Position numbers and translations under genes: made by a program. From assembly GCF_014282005.1 (NCBI RefSeq), contig NZ_JACFTD010000008.1:62001-126000 (forward strand): a DNA stretch of 64,000 bases, read 5' to 3'. The stretch is from Sporosarcina sp. BP05. Its GTDB lineage: Bacteria > Bacillota > Bacilli > Bacillales_A > Planococcaceae. The notes below the pieces were generated by a model. It was not told where the DNA came from and made no database searches. It worked only from the letters and a program-made list of their open reading frames with translations. Each line of letters opens with the position of its first letter. Position 1 is the first letter of the stretch. Shown one piece after another: positions 47,031 through 55,004 of this stretch.

Positions 47031-47146
47031 CGGTTAATACCGCACTGGTCTAGCTCTACGCACCTCATCCGCGGTACCGGATTGAGCACCTGGTACCAGT
47101 CATAGATATGAGCGCATTTCTTCGGATGAGGTGCGCGCTTTTTTTT
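47031..47146 (+). promoter_or_regulatory. candidate RNA switch or attenuator before ecfA1
   Basis: CGCACCTCATCCG (47059-47071) and CGGATGAGGTGCG (47123-47135) form a perfect 13-bp stem followed by CGC and eight T (47139-47146), a terminator with a 51-base loop. The left arm can instead pair locally: CTCATCCG (47064-47071) with CGGATTGAG (47078-47086), with one bulge. ACTGGT (47044-47049) with ACCAGT (47095-47100), and GGTACC (47073-47078) with GGTACC (47092-47097), offer further exclusive pairings. I do not recognise it as a known riboswitch class. Confidence 0.5.
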
Positions 47147-47211
47147 ATCCAAAAATAATGTCCAGACTTTTCAATGTATAATTAAGTATTAGTTTTCTAC
47201 TTAATATGATA

Positions 47212-47329
47212 TCTAGGCTCCAGGTGCCAACCTATTGGGTCATAAGCCGTTTTGCTGTGGGGGCTGAATTACACCTCCTCGCAAATCGTCTTATGCCTGT
47301 CGGGGCTGAACGGCGCCTTGGGCTTTTCT
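47212..47329 (+). repeat. dispersed hairpin repeat, copy 3
   Basis: A diverged member of the family at 6453: CTAGGCTCCAGG, GGGTCATAAGCCG, GTCTTATGCCTGTC, CGGGGCTGAACGGCGCC and GGCTTTTC. It is closest to the copy at 55769. The rest of the 46988-47405 gap has no gene. Confidence 0.75.
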
Positions 47330-47405
47330 AAAAAGGATTCCTTGGCAATTTGCAGGGGATCCTTCGTGGTATACATAATGCGAATGTAGCTGGAGGTGGT
47401 AGGCG

Positions 47406-48251
47406 ATGAAGGAAATTCTGTCGATGGATAATGTGTCTTATTCTTATGACTCTGAGGACGAGGTAGCAAAGAAAGCAGTCGATGGCGTGTCGTTTACGGT
47501 ACAAGAAGACGAATGGATTGCTATTGTTGGCCATAATGGTTCCGGTAAGTCGACACTTGCAAAATTGATGATTGGACTCTTGTTCCCGGAAGAAGGGAAC
47601 GTTAATGTGTTTATTGAAAAACTGACCGAGGACAATATATGGGAAATTCGTTCACAAATGGGTTTTGTTTTTCAAAATCCAGATAATCAGTTTGTTGGTT
47701 CGACAGTTCAAGATGATGTTGCATTTGCGCTAGAGAACAGTGGAGTACCCTTCGAAGAAATGGTGACTCGCGTTAATGATGCACTTGCACAGGTAAAGAT
47801 GAGTGATTTCCTCGACCAGGAGCCTCACCATCTCTCAGGCGGACAAAAGCAACGAGTTGCAATAGCTGGAGCGCTCGCTTTACATCCTAAGCTTCTTATT
47901 ATGGATGAGGCGACGTCGATGCTAGATCCACAGGGACGTAATGAAGTCATTCACTTAGTTGAAGAATTAAAGCGTAAGACGGGCCTCACTGTCATTTCGA
48001 TTACACATGATTTGGAAGAGGCGCTGTTGGCAGATCGTATTATTGTCATGAACAAAGGGAAAGTTCTGACGGTTGGTACGCCGGAGCAGATATTTGCTCG
48101 GGGAAATGAACTTGAGGAAATTGGTTTGGACTTGCCATTCGCTTTAAGAGTTTCCAGTTTGTTACGGGAAAATGGGATGGAGCTTGTTGGTGAGCATATG
48201 ACGGAAGAAGAGTTGGTGAATGAATTATGGACATCTCACTTCAGCAAGTAG
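47406..48251 (+). CDS. ecfA1: ECF transporter ATPase EcfA1 (CbiO)
   Basis: One of two ATPases of the general energy-coupling-factor module that powers uptake of vitamins and metals with many S components. The 281-residue protein has Walker A GHNGSGKST, Q-loop GFVFQNPDNQF, signature LSGGQKQRVAIAGAL and Walker B LLIMDEATSMLD. GGAGGTGGTAGGCG precedes ATG. It overlaps ecfA2 by 25 bases. No S component is nearby, consistent with the shared (group II) module. Confidence 0.96.
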   Translation: MKEILSMDNVSYSYDSEDEVAKKAVDGVSFTVQEDEWIAIVGHNGSGKSTLAKLMIGLLFPEEGNVNVFIEKLTEDNIWEIRSQMGFVFQNPDNQFVGSTVQDDVAFALENSGVPFEEMVTRVNDALAQVKMSDFLDQEPHHLSGGQKQRVAIAGALALHPKLLIMDEATSMLDPQGRNEVIHLVEELKRKTGLTVISITHDLEEALLADRIIVMNKGKVLTVGTPEQIFARGNELEEIGLDLPFALRVSSLLRENGMELVGEHMTEEELVNELWTSHFSK

Positions 48252-49096
48252 GGTATTTGTATGGTAAAGATACTCCTTTTGAGAAAAGGGCATTGCAGGG
48301 TGTGGATGCAACGATACGTTCCGGCTCTTATTCTGCAATTATTGGACATACCGGATCAGGAAAATCGACACTTCTTATGCATCTGAATGGTTTGTTAAAG
48401 CCTTCAGAAGGTATTGTAAAAATCGGAGATACAACGATTACTGCAGGCACGAAAGCGAAAGGACTAAAAGAGGTCCGAAGGCATGTAGGTATCGTTTTTC
48501 AGTTTCCGGAGCATCAGCTTTTTGAAGAGACTGTTGAAAAAGATATTATGTTCGGTCCTATGAACTTTGGTGTACCTGAAGAAGAGGCAAGGAGACGGGC
48601 ACATCGACTGATAGAATTGCTGGGACTACCTCCAGAGGTTGCCCAGCAGTCACCTTTCGACCTTTCAGGAGGGCAGATGCGACGGGTTGCGATTGCGGGT
48701 GTTCTTGCGTTTAAACCGTCTGTACTCGTTTTGGACGAGCCGACAGCGGGACTTGATCCGCGAGGGCGGCTTGAAATTATGGAGCTTTTCAATCGTCTTC
48801 ATGTAGAAGAAAAACTGACGACAATTCTTGTGACACATAGTATGGAGGATGCTGCACGTTATGCGGATAATATTATCGTTATGCATAATGGCAGTTCCGT
48901 CATGTCCGGTACGCCGCAGGAAGTGTTTGCTGATGAAAAGAAGCTGACGTCCTTTAGATTAGGCCTACCACGCTCGGTGAAGTTCCAACGTGACGTAGAG
49001 AAATTAATTGGTCGTCCTCTTCAGGGGTTGGCATTAACGGAAGCTCAGCTTGCGAAGGCAATTGCATTTGCCGCTAAGGAAGAAGGTGGCCGTTAA
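48227..49096 (+). CDS. ecfA2: ECF transporter ATPase EcfA2 (CbiO)
   Basis: The second ATPase of the ECF module, 289 residues. Walker A is GHTGSGKST, Q-loop GIVFQFPEHQLFE, signature LSGGQMRRVAIAGVLA and Walker B VLVLDEPTAGLDP. The C-terminal tail GLPRSVKFQRDVEKL is typical. It overlaps ecfA1 and shares one base with ecfT, so the three are co-translated. Confidence 0.96.
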   Translation: MDISLQQVGYLYGKDTPFEKRALQGVDATIRSGSYSAIIGHTGSGKSTLLMHLNGLLKPSEGIVKIGDTTITAGTKAKGLKEVRRHVGIVFQFPEHQLFEETVEKDIMFGPMNFGVPEEEARRRAHRLIELLGLPPEVAQQSPFDLSGGQMRRVAIAGVLAFKPSVLVLDEPTAGLDPRGRLEIMELFNRLHVEEKLTTILVTHSMEDAARYADNIIVMHNGSSVMSGTPQEVFADEKKLTSFRLGLPRSVKFQRDVEKLIGRPLQGLALTEAQLAKAIAFAAKEEGGR

Positions 49097-49893
49097 TGTT
49101 GGAAAAGATGATTTTTGGACGCTATATTCCTGGCAATTCATTTGTCCACAAGCTCGACCCTCGTTCGAAGCTGTCATTTGTTTTTCTTTTCATTATTGGA
49201 GTATTCCTGGCAAATAATACAATAACGTATGCTGTGTTATTAGGATTTACGTTACTCGTTATCTTAAGTTCAAGGATTCGGTTGTATTTCTTGTTTAACG
49301 GATTGAAACCAATACTATTCTTGATTATTTTCACGCTGCTCATGCATATCTTTTTTACAAAAGAAGGAGCACTTCTTGTTGATTGGAAGTTCATTAAGAT
49401 ATATGAGGAAGGGGTAAGGCAAGGGATTTTCATTTCCATTCGTTTTCTTGTATTGGTTTTGCTGACGTCTATCTTGACGTTGACGACATCGCCGATATCA
49501 ATTACGGATGGGATGGAAGACTTGTTGGGGCCCTTCAAGCGATTGAAATTGCCTGTTCATGAGCTTGCGCTAATGATGTCAATTTCCCTACGCTTCATTC
49601 CCACTTTGATGGATGAAACGGATAAGATATTGAAGGCGCAATTGGCGAGGGGTTCGGACATTAGTACCGGCTCCATTAAGCAACGAATTCGTGCAGTGAT
49701 TCCTTTGCTCGTACCTCTCTTTGTGAGTGCGTTCAAACGCGCCGAAGACCTTGCAGTCGCCATGGAGGTCCGTGGCTATCGCGGAGGTGAGGGGAGGACA
49801 AGGTACAGACAGCTGAAGTGGCATTGGCGTGATACGACGATAATGGTATTGCTTGCCGCTTTGGTTGTCGTCCTTTTCCTGCTTAGGGCATAG
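49096..49893 (+). CDS. ecfT: ECF transporter transmembrane subunit EcfT
   Basis: The 265-residue membrane scaffold of the ECF module, with about five hydrophobic segments. FGRYIPGNSFVHKLDPRSKL opens it and the two Ala-Arg-Gly-type coupling motifs appear as AQLARGSDIS and AMEVRGYRGGEGRTRY. It follows ecfA2 by one-base overlap and precedes truA. Confidence 0.96.
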   Translation: MLEKMIFGRYIPGNSFVHKLDPRSKLSFVFLFIIGVFLANNTITYAVLLGFTLLVILSSRIRLYFLFNGLKPILFLIIFTLLMHIFFTKEGALLVDWKFIKIYEEGVRQGIFISIRFLVLVLLTSILTLTTSPISITDGMEDLLGPFKRLKLPVHELALMMSISLRFIPTLMDETDKILKAQLARGSDISTGSIKQRIRAVIPLLVPLFVSAFKRAEDLAVAMEVRGYRGGEGRTRYRQLKWHWRDTTIMVLLAALVVVLFLLRA

Positions 49894-49906
49894 GAGGTTA
49901 ATACAC

Positions 49907-50653
49907 ATGCAACGTGTTAAAGCGATAGTGTCATATGATGGTACTCTTTTTTCTGGTTACCAGATACAGCCCGGTATGCGAACGGTGCAATTGGAAATTG
50001 ATAAAGCGTTAGTGAAGATGCATAAAAATAACGGGGTTTTTTCGGTCGCAAGCGGCAGGACGGATTCGGGTGTTCACGCAAATGGCCAAGTGATTCACTT
50101 TGATACACCACTAAACTTGCCAATAGATCGATGGAAGCTCGCGTTGAACGTTCTTTTGCCTACAGATATCCGGTTGGTTGAAGTTGAATATGTTAGCGAA
50201 GATTTCCATGCTCGTTATTCTGCTACTGGTAAGACATATGTCTATAAGTGGTCCTATAACGAAGTGCATAGTCCGTTTGAGCGTAATTTTTCCGTTCACC
50301 TTGGCAGGTCGCACCCTGATATTCAGGCGATGAAGGAAGCTGCTGCCTATTTAATTGGGACGCATGATTTCACCAGTTTCTGTTCATCAAAAACCGCCAC
50401 ATCCAATAAAGTCAGAACGGTGAGGCAACTGACACTCGAAAAAAAAGGCGATCATCTCATCATGACAATTGAAGGAAACGGCTTTTTATATAATATGGTT
50501 AGAAGCATTGCAGGTATGCTTCTTGTCGTGGGCAATGGCTGGAAAACGCCGGCAGACGTCAAGCAAATACTTGAATCTCGCAGCCGTAAAGCGAACGTCA
50601 AAACCGCGCCATCACACGGTTTGTATCTAGAAGAAGTGAGCTACAGGAACTGA
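49907..50653 (+). CDS. truA: tRNA pseudouridine(38-40) synthase
   Basis: TruA isomerises uridines 38-40 of tRNA. The 248-residue protein has AIVSYDGTLFSGYQIQP, the catalytic aspartate in ASGRTDSGVHANGQV, and GNGFLYNMVRSIAGMLL. ATG 49907 follows TAGGAGGTTAATAC; the frame is open into ecfT but the upstream start has no site. Usual neighbour of ecfT and rplM. Confidence 0.97.
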   Translation: MQRVKAIVSYDGTLFSGYQIQPGMRTVQLEIDKALVKMHKNNGVFSVASGRTDSGVHANGQVIHFDTPLNLPIDRWKLALNVLLPTDIRLVEVEYVSEDFHARYSATGKTYVYKWSYNEVHSPFERNFSVHLGRSHPDIQAMKEAAAYLIGTHDFTSFCSSKTATSNKVRTVRQLTLEKKGDHLIMTIEGNGFLYNMVRSIAGMLLVVGNGWKTPADVKQILESRSRKANVKTAPSHGLYLEEVSYRN

Positions 50654-50686
50654 GGCAACTTTTCCTGGCGTATTTAGAGGAATCGC

Positions 50687-50715
50687 TTGACTTAATGTGG
50701 AATTCAGTATAAGAT
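50687..50715 (+). promoter_or_regulatory. rplM promoter
   Basis: TTGACT (50687-50692), a 17-base spacer and TAAGAT (50710-50715). Confidence 0.75.
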
Positions 50716-50795
50716 GAGTAATGGTATTTCAATAACCCCACAAATAAGCCCCGGAAGGTAAACTTGTGTTTAGGGATAGAGAAAACGGGAACTAA
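50716..50795 (+). promoter_or_regulatory. L13 leader RNA
   Basis: AACCCCACAAATAAG, CCCCGGAAGGTAAAC and TTGTGTTTAGGGAT appear in the order of the Bacillales L13 leader, with ACAAA and TTTGTG-type arms closing the structure. It should allow feedback control of rplM-rpsI by L13. Confidence 0.75.
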
Positions 50796-50822
50796 TAAAG
50801 ATTCATTTAGGAGGATAAAATT

Positions 50823-51260
50823 ATGCGTACAACATTCATGGCTAAAGGTCACGAAGTAGAGCGTAAATGGCTCGTTGTCGACGCTGAAGGACAGACGCTT
50901 GGTCGTCTTGCTTCTGAAGTTGCATCACTTTTGCGCGGCAAACATAAACCAACGTTCACACCTCACGTTGATACAGGTGACCACGTCATCATCATCAATG
51001 CAGAGAAAATTCATCTTACAGGTAACAAATTGAAAGACAAAATTTACTACCGTCACTCAGGTTACACGGGTAGCATGAAACAACGTACGGCTCTTGAAAT
51101 GCGTACAAACTTCCCAACAAAAATGCTTGAACTTGCAATTAAAGGAATGCTTCCAAAAGGTCCTTTAGGCCGTCAAACATACAGAAAACTTAACGTATAC
51201 GCTGGACCGGATCACCCGCACGCAGCACAACAACCAGAAGTATTCGTACTTCGCGGTTAA
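50823..51260 (+). CDS. rplM: 50S ribosomal protein L13
   Basis: A 145-residue early-assembly protein. [16 protein letters not shown] opens it and [20 protein letters not shown] is the core. AGGAGGATAAAATT precedes ATG. Cotranscribed with rpsI. Confidence 0.98.
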   Translation: MRTTFMAKGHEVERKWLVVDAEGQTLGRLASEVASLLRGKHKPTFTPHVDTGDHVIIINAEKIHLTGNKLKDKIYYRHSGYTGSMKQRTALEMRTNFPTKMLELAIKGMLPKGPLGRQTYRKLNVYAGPDHPHAAQQPEVFVLRG

Positions 51261-51279
51261 TTAAAGAGGAGGAAACAAC

Positions 51280-51672
51280 TTGGCACAAGTACAATATCTC
51301 GGCACAGGCCGTCGTAAAAGCTCAGTAGCTCGTGTACGTCTAGTTCCTGGAGATGGCACAATTATCATCAACAAACGCGACGTAGAAGACTACGTACCAT
51401 TCGCGACACTTCGCGAAATCATCAAACAACCACTTGTAATTACAGAAACTCTTGGAAGCTACGATATCCTTGTAAACGTTGATGGCGGTGGATACACTGG
51501 ACAAGCAGGAGCAATCCGTCACGGAGTTGCACGTGCTCTACTTCAAGTAGACCCAGACTTCCGCGCAGCACTTAAATCAGCTGGACTTCTTACTCGTGAT
51601 GCAAGAATGAAAGAACGTAAAAAACCAGGTCTTAAAGGCGCACGTCGTGCACCACAGTTCTCAAAACGTTAA
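51280..51672 (+). CDS. rpsI: 30S ribosomal protein S9
   Basis: A 130-residue S9 whose C-terminal tail contacts P-site t[19 protein letters not shown] opens it and [17 protein letters not shown] ends it. TTG 51280 follows AAAGAGGAGGAAAC. Confidence 0.97.
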   Translation: MAQVQYLGTGRRKSSVARVRLVPGDGTIIINKRDVEDYVPFATLREIIKQPLVITETLGSYDILVNVDGGGYTGQAGAIRHGVARALLQVDPDFRAALKSAGLLTRDARMKERKKPGLKGARRAPQFSKR

Positions 51673-51685
51673 TTTTATATTTAAG

Positions 51686-51722
51686 AAAAGCCCTTCTCCA
51701 TTCGTGGAAAAGGGCTTTTTTG
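51686..51722 (+). terminator. terminator after rpsI
   Basis: AAAAGCCCTT and AAGGGCTTTT form the stem, with six T at the end. Confidence 0.9.
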
Positions 51723-51764
51723 TGTTAAAGTATAGATGTAGAAACAGTGGGAGGATGATTTGTT

Positions 51765-52061
51765 ATGAAAGAAATCTCAACTACCGAATTACAAGAGCGG
51801 TTGGAAAAGGGCGAGCAGCTTAACCTGGTCGACGTGCGTGAGGCGGATGAAGTAGCGGTGGGGATGATCCCAGGTGCAATTCATATCCCTCTAGGCGACG
51901 TACCGGTACGTATGAGCGAACTTGACAGCTCTAAGTCGTATATACTTATCTGTCGCTCAAGCGGCCGTAGCGGCCGTGCACAAGAGTTCCTTGCGGATGA
52001 GGGCTATGATGTAACAAACATGGTAGGCGGCATGCTTGAATGGGAAGGCGCTACTGAATAA
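51765..52061 (+). CDS. rhodanese-like domain protein
   Basis: A 98-residue single-domain rhodanese. It has LVDVREADE, then IPGAIHIPLGD and the active-site loop CRSSGRSG with the catalytic cysteine near residue 63. Such proteins carry sulfur as a persulfide; the partner here is unknown. GTGGGAGGATGA precedes ATG. It stands alone between two terminators. Confidence 0.93.
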   Translation: MKEISTTELQERLEKGEQLNLVDVREADEVAVGMIPGAIHIPLGDVPVRMSELDSSKSYILICRSSGRSGRAQEFLADEGYDVTNMVGGMLEWEGATE

Positions 52062-52071
52062 GTACTTTGAA

Positions 52072-52103
52072 AAGGAACCTTGCGGGGTTCTTTTTTTATT
52101 TTT
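52072..52103 (+). terminator. terminator after the rhodanese gene
   Basis: GAACC (52075-52079) pairs with GGTTC (52086-52090), followed by seven T. Confidence 0.75.
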
Positions 52104-52115
52104 CGAATGAGGGGA

Positions 52116-52323
52116 GTGTTGTTAAGTTTCGGAGGGATGTTATTTAGTTCCGTGAAAGCGTTGCGAACTATTAGCGAGGCGTTGTTAAGTTCGTTGCATG
52201 TTAGGAAGTTTTGCCGTTACGTTGTTTCGTTTTTGTAAAGCGTTGCCTAGTTTCATGAAAGTGTTGCGAACTATCGCCGAAACATTGTTTAGTTCAGCAA
52301 AAACATTATCGACTTTCATCTCT
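52116..52323 (+). repeat. degenerate 21-bp tandem repeat, about ten units
   Basis: Units begin RYGTTG or ACATT and recur at 21-base steps, for example 52116, 52137, 52158, 52179, then after a 40-base pair of units 52240, 52261, 52282 and 52303. A typical unit is GCGTTGCCTAGTTTCATGAAA; another is GTGTTGCGAACTATCGCCGAA. Being a multiple of three, the repeat stays open on both strands as a 7-residue periodic peptide, but no ribosome site or known protein supports translation. Confidence 0.8.
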
Positions 52324-52386
52324 GTTAAAAGTAGGACATATCTGCCGCCGCCTCTGCGTATAGTGAAGGAAAAAGGCGGTGTCCAT

Positions 52387-53103
52387 ATGAAACGGTGGTT
52401 TGTGATCTGTTTATTATTTGTGTGTTCTCTTGGAATTGTCATGTATGGCGTTAAGGCTTCATCAGATCGGAATTTTTTCATGCCCGCAGAGCTTGGCGGC
52501 GTGAAGATACTTATCGATCCGGGACATGGAGGGATGGACGGAGGCGCTTCATCCAATGATGTGGTTGAACGTGATATTACACTAAGCATCTCCCATGAAT
52601 TGAAGAAGCGACTTGAAAAGAAAGGGGCGACAGTTATCATGACGCGGACGAAAGATGGCGACGCGTTGGCCGAACATGCCCCGACTGAGAAATTTGGAAC
52701 GACTCGCGAACGCAAAATGGCTGATTTGAAATTGAGGGAAAGCATTGCGATTAGTGAAAAACCTGATATGTTCATCAGCGTTCACGTTAATGCAATACCC
52801 GAGGAAAGATGGCGCGGGTCTCAAGTGTTTTATCATCCAGGGGGAGATCCTAATGGTGAATTTCTGGCAAAAGCAATTCAAGAATCATTCCGAACTAATT
52901 TAAAAAATACGGAACGAGTAGCGATGGCAATTAAGGGTGTATATTTATTGAAAAAAGTACCGACTCCGGCGGTTCTCGTCGAAACGGGTTTTCTATCAAA
53001 CAATGAGGAAAGAGCGCTTCTAATTGACCCAACTTATCAAGGTAAAGTGGCTGATGCGATCATGGAAGGAATCGTTGAATTTCATACTGCAGATGAAAAG
53101 TGA
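52387..53103 (+). CDS. cwlD: spore-cortex N-acetylmuramoyl-L-alanine amidase CwlD
   Basis: CwlD removes the peptide from muramic acid as the first step of muramic delta-lactam formation in the spore cortex, needed for germination. The 238-residue protein has a signal/anchor segment (residues 4-22) and an Amidase_3 domain with DPGHGGMDGG, VVERD, ISVHVNA and VETGFLSN carrying the zinc ligands and catalytic Glu. ATG 52387 is chosen since the hydrophobic segment begins there; the ribosome site (AAAAGGCGGTG) is modest. Frame is open upstream through the tandem repeat. Confidence 0.94.
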   Translation: MKRWFVICLLFVCSLGIVMYGVKASSDRNFFMPAELGGVKILIDPGHGGMDGGASSNDVVERDITLSISHELKKRLEKKGATVIMTRTKDGDALAEHAPTEKFGTTRERKMADLKLRESIAISEKPDMFISVHVNAIPEERWRGSQVFYHPGGDPNGEFLAKAIQESFRTNLKNTERVAMAIKGVYLLKKVPTPAVLVETGFLSNNEERALLIDPTYQGKVADAIMEGIVEFHTADEK

Positions 53104-53138
53104 GAGCCTAAATGGGATTTAAGGATAGCTTATTATGG

Positions 53139-53170
53139 TATACTTGGAGGTGAATGAATAAACCTCCAAG
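53139..53170 (+). promoter_or_regulatory. salA extended -10 promoter with inverted repeat
   Basis: TGGTATACT gives an extended -10 element (TATACT 53139-53144). CTTGGAGGT (53143-53151) and ACCTCCAAG (53162-53170) form a perfect 9-bp inverted repeat with a 10-base spacer over the expected start site, which could be an operator or, if transcribed, a hairpin near the ribosome site. Confidence 0.45.
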
Positions 53171-53192
53171 GGGTGTCTACGTTGATGAATGA
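53154..53192 (+). CDS. possible 12-residue leader peptide before salA
   Basis: ATG 53154 follows GGAGGTGA and encodes MNKPPRGVYVDE, then TGA overlapping the start of salA. Spacing is a little short. It may be a coupled leader ORF or a chance reading. Confidence 0.25.
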   Translation: MNKPPRGVYVDE

Positions 53193-54240
53193 AGAAACAG
53201 TACGTGAATTGTTAGGACAGCTGAAAGATCCGTTTTTACATAAAACGCTTGCGGAGACGAGTGGAATTACAGGTGTAACAATCAAGCCTGAGAAGAAGCA
53301 TGTCAGCGTGAAGATAGCCATCGCTAAAATTAATACCGCTGAACAGATGGGTCTTCAAACGAAAGTGGTCGATGCATTGAAAGGAGCAGGTGCTGATTCA
53401 GTCGGCATCCGTTTTGAAGAATTATCGGCAGAAGTGCTGGAACAGTTCCGTGGAAAAGTGACGGAATCGGAAGCGCAAGATTTATTGTCACCGCTTAATG
53501 ACGTTGAATTTATTTCAATTGCGTCTGGTAAAGGCGGCGTTGGTAAATCGACAGTGTCGGTAAATCTTGCTGTAGCGCTTGCGCGTCTTGGGAAAAAGGT
53601 CGGTTTAATTGACGCAGATATCTATGGCTTTAGTGTACCTGACATGATGGGTGTAACTGACTTGCCAGTTGTTCGTGGTGACCGGATTATTCCAGTTGAA
53701 CGTCTAGGCGTAAAAGTTATTTCTATGGGCTTCTTCGTTGAGGATAACGCACCGGTTGTATGGCGCGGGCCAATGCTTGGGAAAGCACTTGACCAGTTCT
53801 TCCGTGACGTTGAGTGGGGAGATCTTGACTACCTATTCCTCGACTTGCCACCGGGTACAGGGGATGTTGCGCTCGATATCCACCAGATGATTCCGACATC
53901 TAAAGAAATTGTTGTAACAACTCCGCATCCGACAGCTGCATTTGTTGCTGCGCGTGCTGGAGCAATGGCGCTTCAGACGGATCATGAATTGCTTGGGGTT
54001 ATTGAAAATATGTCTTGGTTCGAATCAAAAACATCAGGTAAACGCGAATTCGTATTCGGCCAAGGCGGCGGTGTAAAACTAGCTGAGGAACTCCGCACAG
54101 AGTTACTTGGGCAAATACCACTAGGTCAGCCAGACTGGGATGAAGAAGATTTTGCACCTTCTGTCTATGCAGAAGATCATCCTATCGGGAAAATTTACAT
54201 GGGTATTGCGGAAAATATTATTGAGAAAACAGCGAAATAA
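53185..54240 (+). CDS. salA: Mrp/NBP35-family ATPase SalA
   Basis: A P-loop ATPase of the Mrp/ApbC family. In B. subtilis SalA represses scoC and so raises protease production; relatives carry Fe-S clusters. The 351-residue protein has an N-terminal DUF59/MIP18-like domain (residues 5-90), the deviant Walker A GKGGVGKST, LIDADIYGFSVP and DLPPGTGD. No CxxC pair is seen near the C-terminus, against an Fe-S carrier role. AAGGGGTG precedes TTG 53182 and ATG 53185; either could be used. Confidence 0.9.
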   Translation: MNEETVRELLGQLKDPFLHKTLAETSGITGVTIKPEKKHVSVKIAIAKINTAEQMGLQTKVVDALKGAGADSVGIRFEELSAEVLEQFRGKVTESEAQDLLSPLNDVEFISIASGKGGVGKSTVSVNLAVALARLGKKVGLIDADIYGFSVPDMMGVTDLPVVRGDRIIPVERLGVKVISMGFFVEDNAPVVWRGPMLGKALDQFFRDVEWGDLDYLFLDLPPGTGDVALDIHQMIPTSKEIVVTTPHPTAAFVAARAGAMALQTDHELLGVIENMSWFESKTSGKREFVFGQGGGVKLAEELRTELLGQIPLGQPDWDEEDFAPSVYAEDHPIGKIYMGIAENIIEKTAK

Positions 54241-54250
54241 TACCTAATTA

Positions 54251-54290
54251 AAAAAGGTGGAGAAGGCTATTTGCCTTCTCCGCCTTTACC
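54251..54290. terminator. shared terminator of salA and gerD
   Basis: AAAGGTGGAGAAGGC (54253-54267) and GCCTTCTCCGCCTTT (54273-54287) form a 15-bp stem between convergent genes. The stem includes the last codons of gerD. Confidence 0.8.
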
Positions 54291-54860
54291 TTTCTCCGGT
54301 TTAGCAGCTTCACTACCCCCGCTATCTACTGGTTTCAGTTCACCGGCTTTCAAAATAAGTTCTTGCCATTTCGTTTGCAACAAAGGACTGTTAATGGTTT
54401 CTTCAACAACTTTTTCAAGATGTTTTTTCATATTCGCTGACTGTGTAACAGTTTCCATCTGTTTTAACATGTCGGGCTGAGAGAAAAACTCTTCTAACTG
54501 TTTTTGGAATGACGGATCATCCATCAGTTGTTTCATGATATCCTGCTGCTGTTCCTTCATGCTTTTCGCAATGGATTCAGTAAACTTTGGATCCTCGAAC
54601 GATTTCTTCCAAAAGTCTTCTCCTTTTTTAGAAAGGAGGGTTTCTTCGACGGATTTCTTTACTTCCGGTTGTTCTAGAATAAGTAGTTCCTTAAAATCCG
54701 GATCCGCGAACATTTGCCGAATTGCCTTTTTTCCATCCTCCGACTGAAGCGCGTCGGTCATCATTTTTTTCGTTTCGTCGTATGTTGGAGCAGTCTGCTG
54801 CATGCTGCATCCCGTCAATAAAAGAGCTGAAAACAGGAATAGACCAATTCTTTTTTTCAT
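54267..54860 (-). CDS. gerD: spore germination lipoprotein GerD
   Basis: GerD scaffolds germinant receptors into the germinosome at the spore inner membrane. The 197-residue protein has a lipoprotein signal ending LLLTGC (lipobox Cys about residue 17), a long helical core (KEQQQDIMKQLMDDPSFQKQL) and a Gly/Lys-rich tail. ATG at 54860 follows GGAAGGGA; a start 11 codons upstream is possible. The convergent position between salA and kbaA matches B. subtilis. Confidence 0.93.
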   Translation of the reverse strand: MKKRIGLFLFSALLLTGCSMQQTAPTYDETKKMMTDALQSEDGKKAIRQMFADPDFKELLILEQPEVKKSVEETLLSKKGEDFWKKSFEDPKFTESIAKSMKEQQQDIMKQLMDDPSFQKQLEEFFSQPDMLKQMETVTQSANMKKHLEKVVEETINSPLLQTKWQELILKAGELKPVDSGGSEAAKPEKGKGGEGK

Positions 54861-55004
54861 TGAAATCAAATTCCCTTCCACAAGCATTTTCATTTATTGT
54901 TCACAATACGACGCAGAATATGCATGAATCGTTTAATGAAATAGATTTTTTAGCAAAACGTTGTTACACTATTGAAAGGAAAAACAAAACGGAGGATCAC
55001 TATT

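Noticed and set aside
52185..52775. 196-codon minus-strand ORF covering the 21-bp repeat and cwlD start
   Set aside because: Open only because the repeat unit is a multiple of three and cwlD shadows it; no promoter or ribosome site. The repeat itself is reported.
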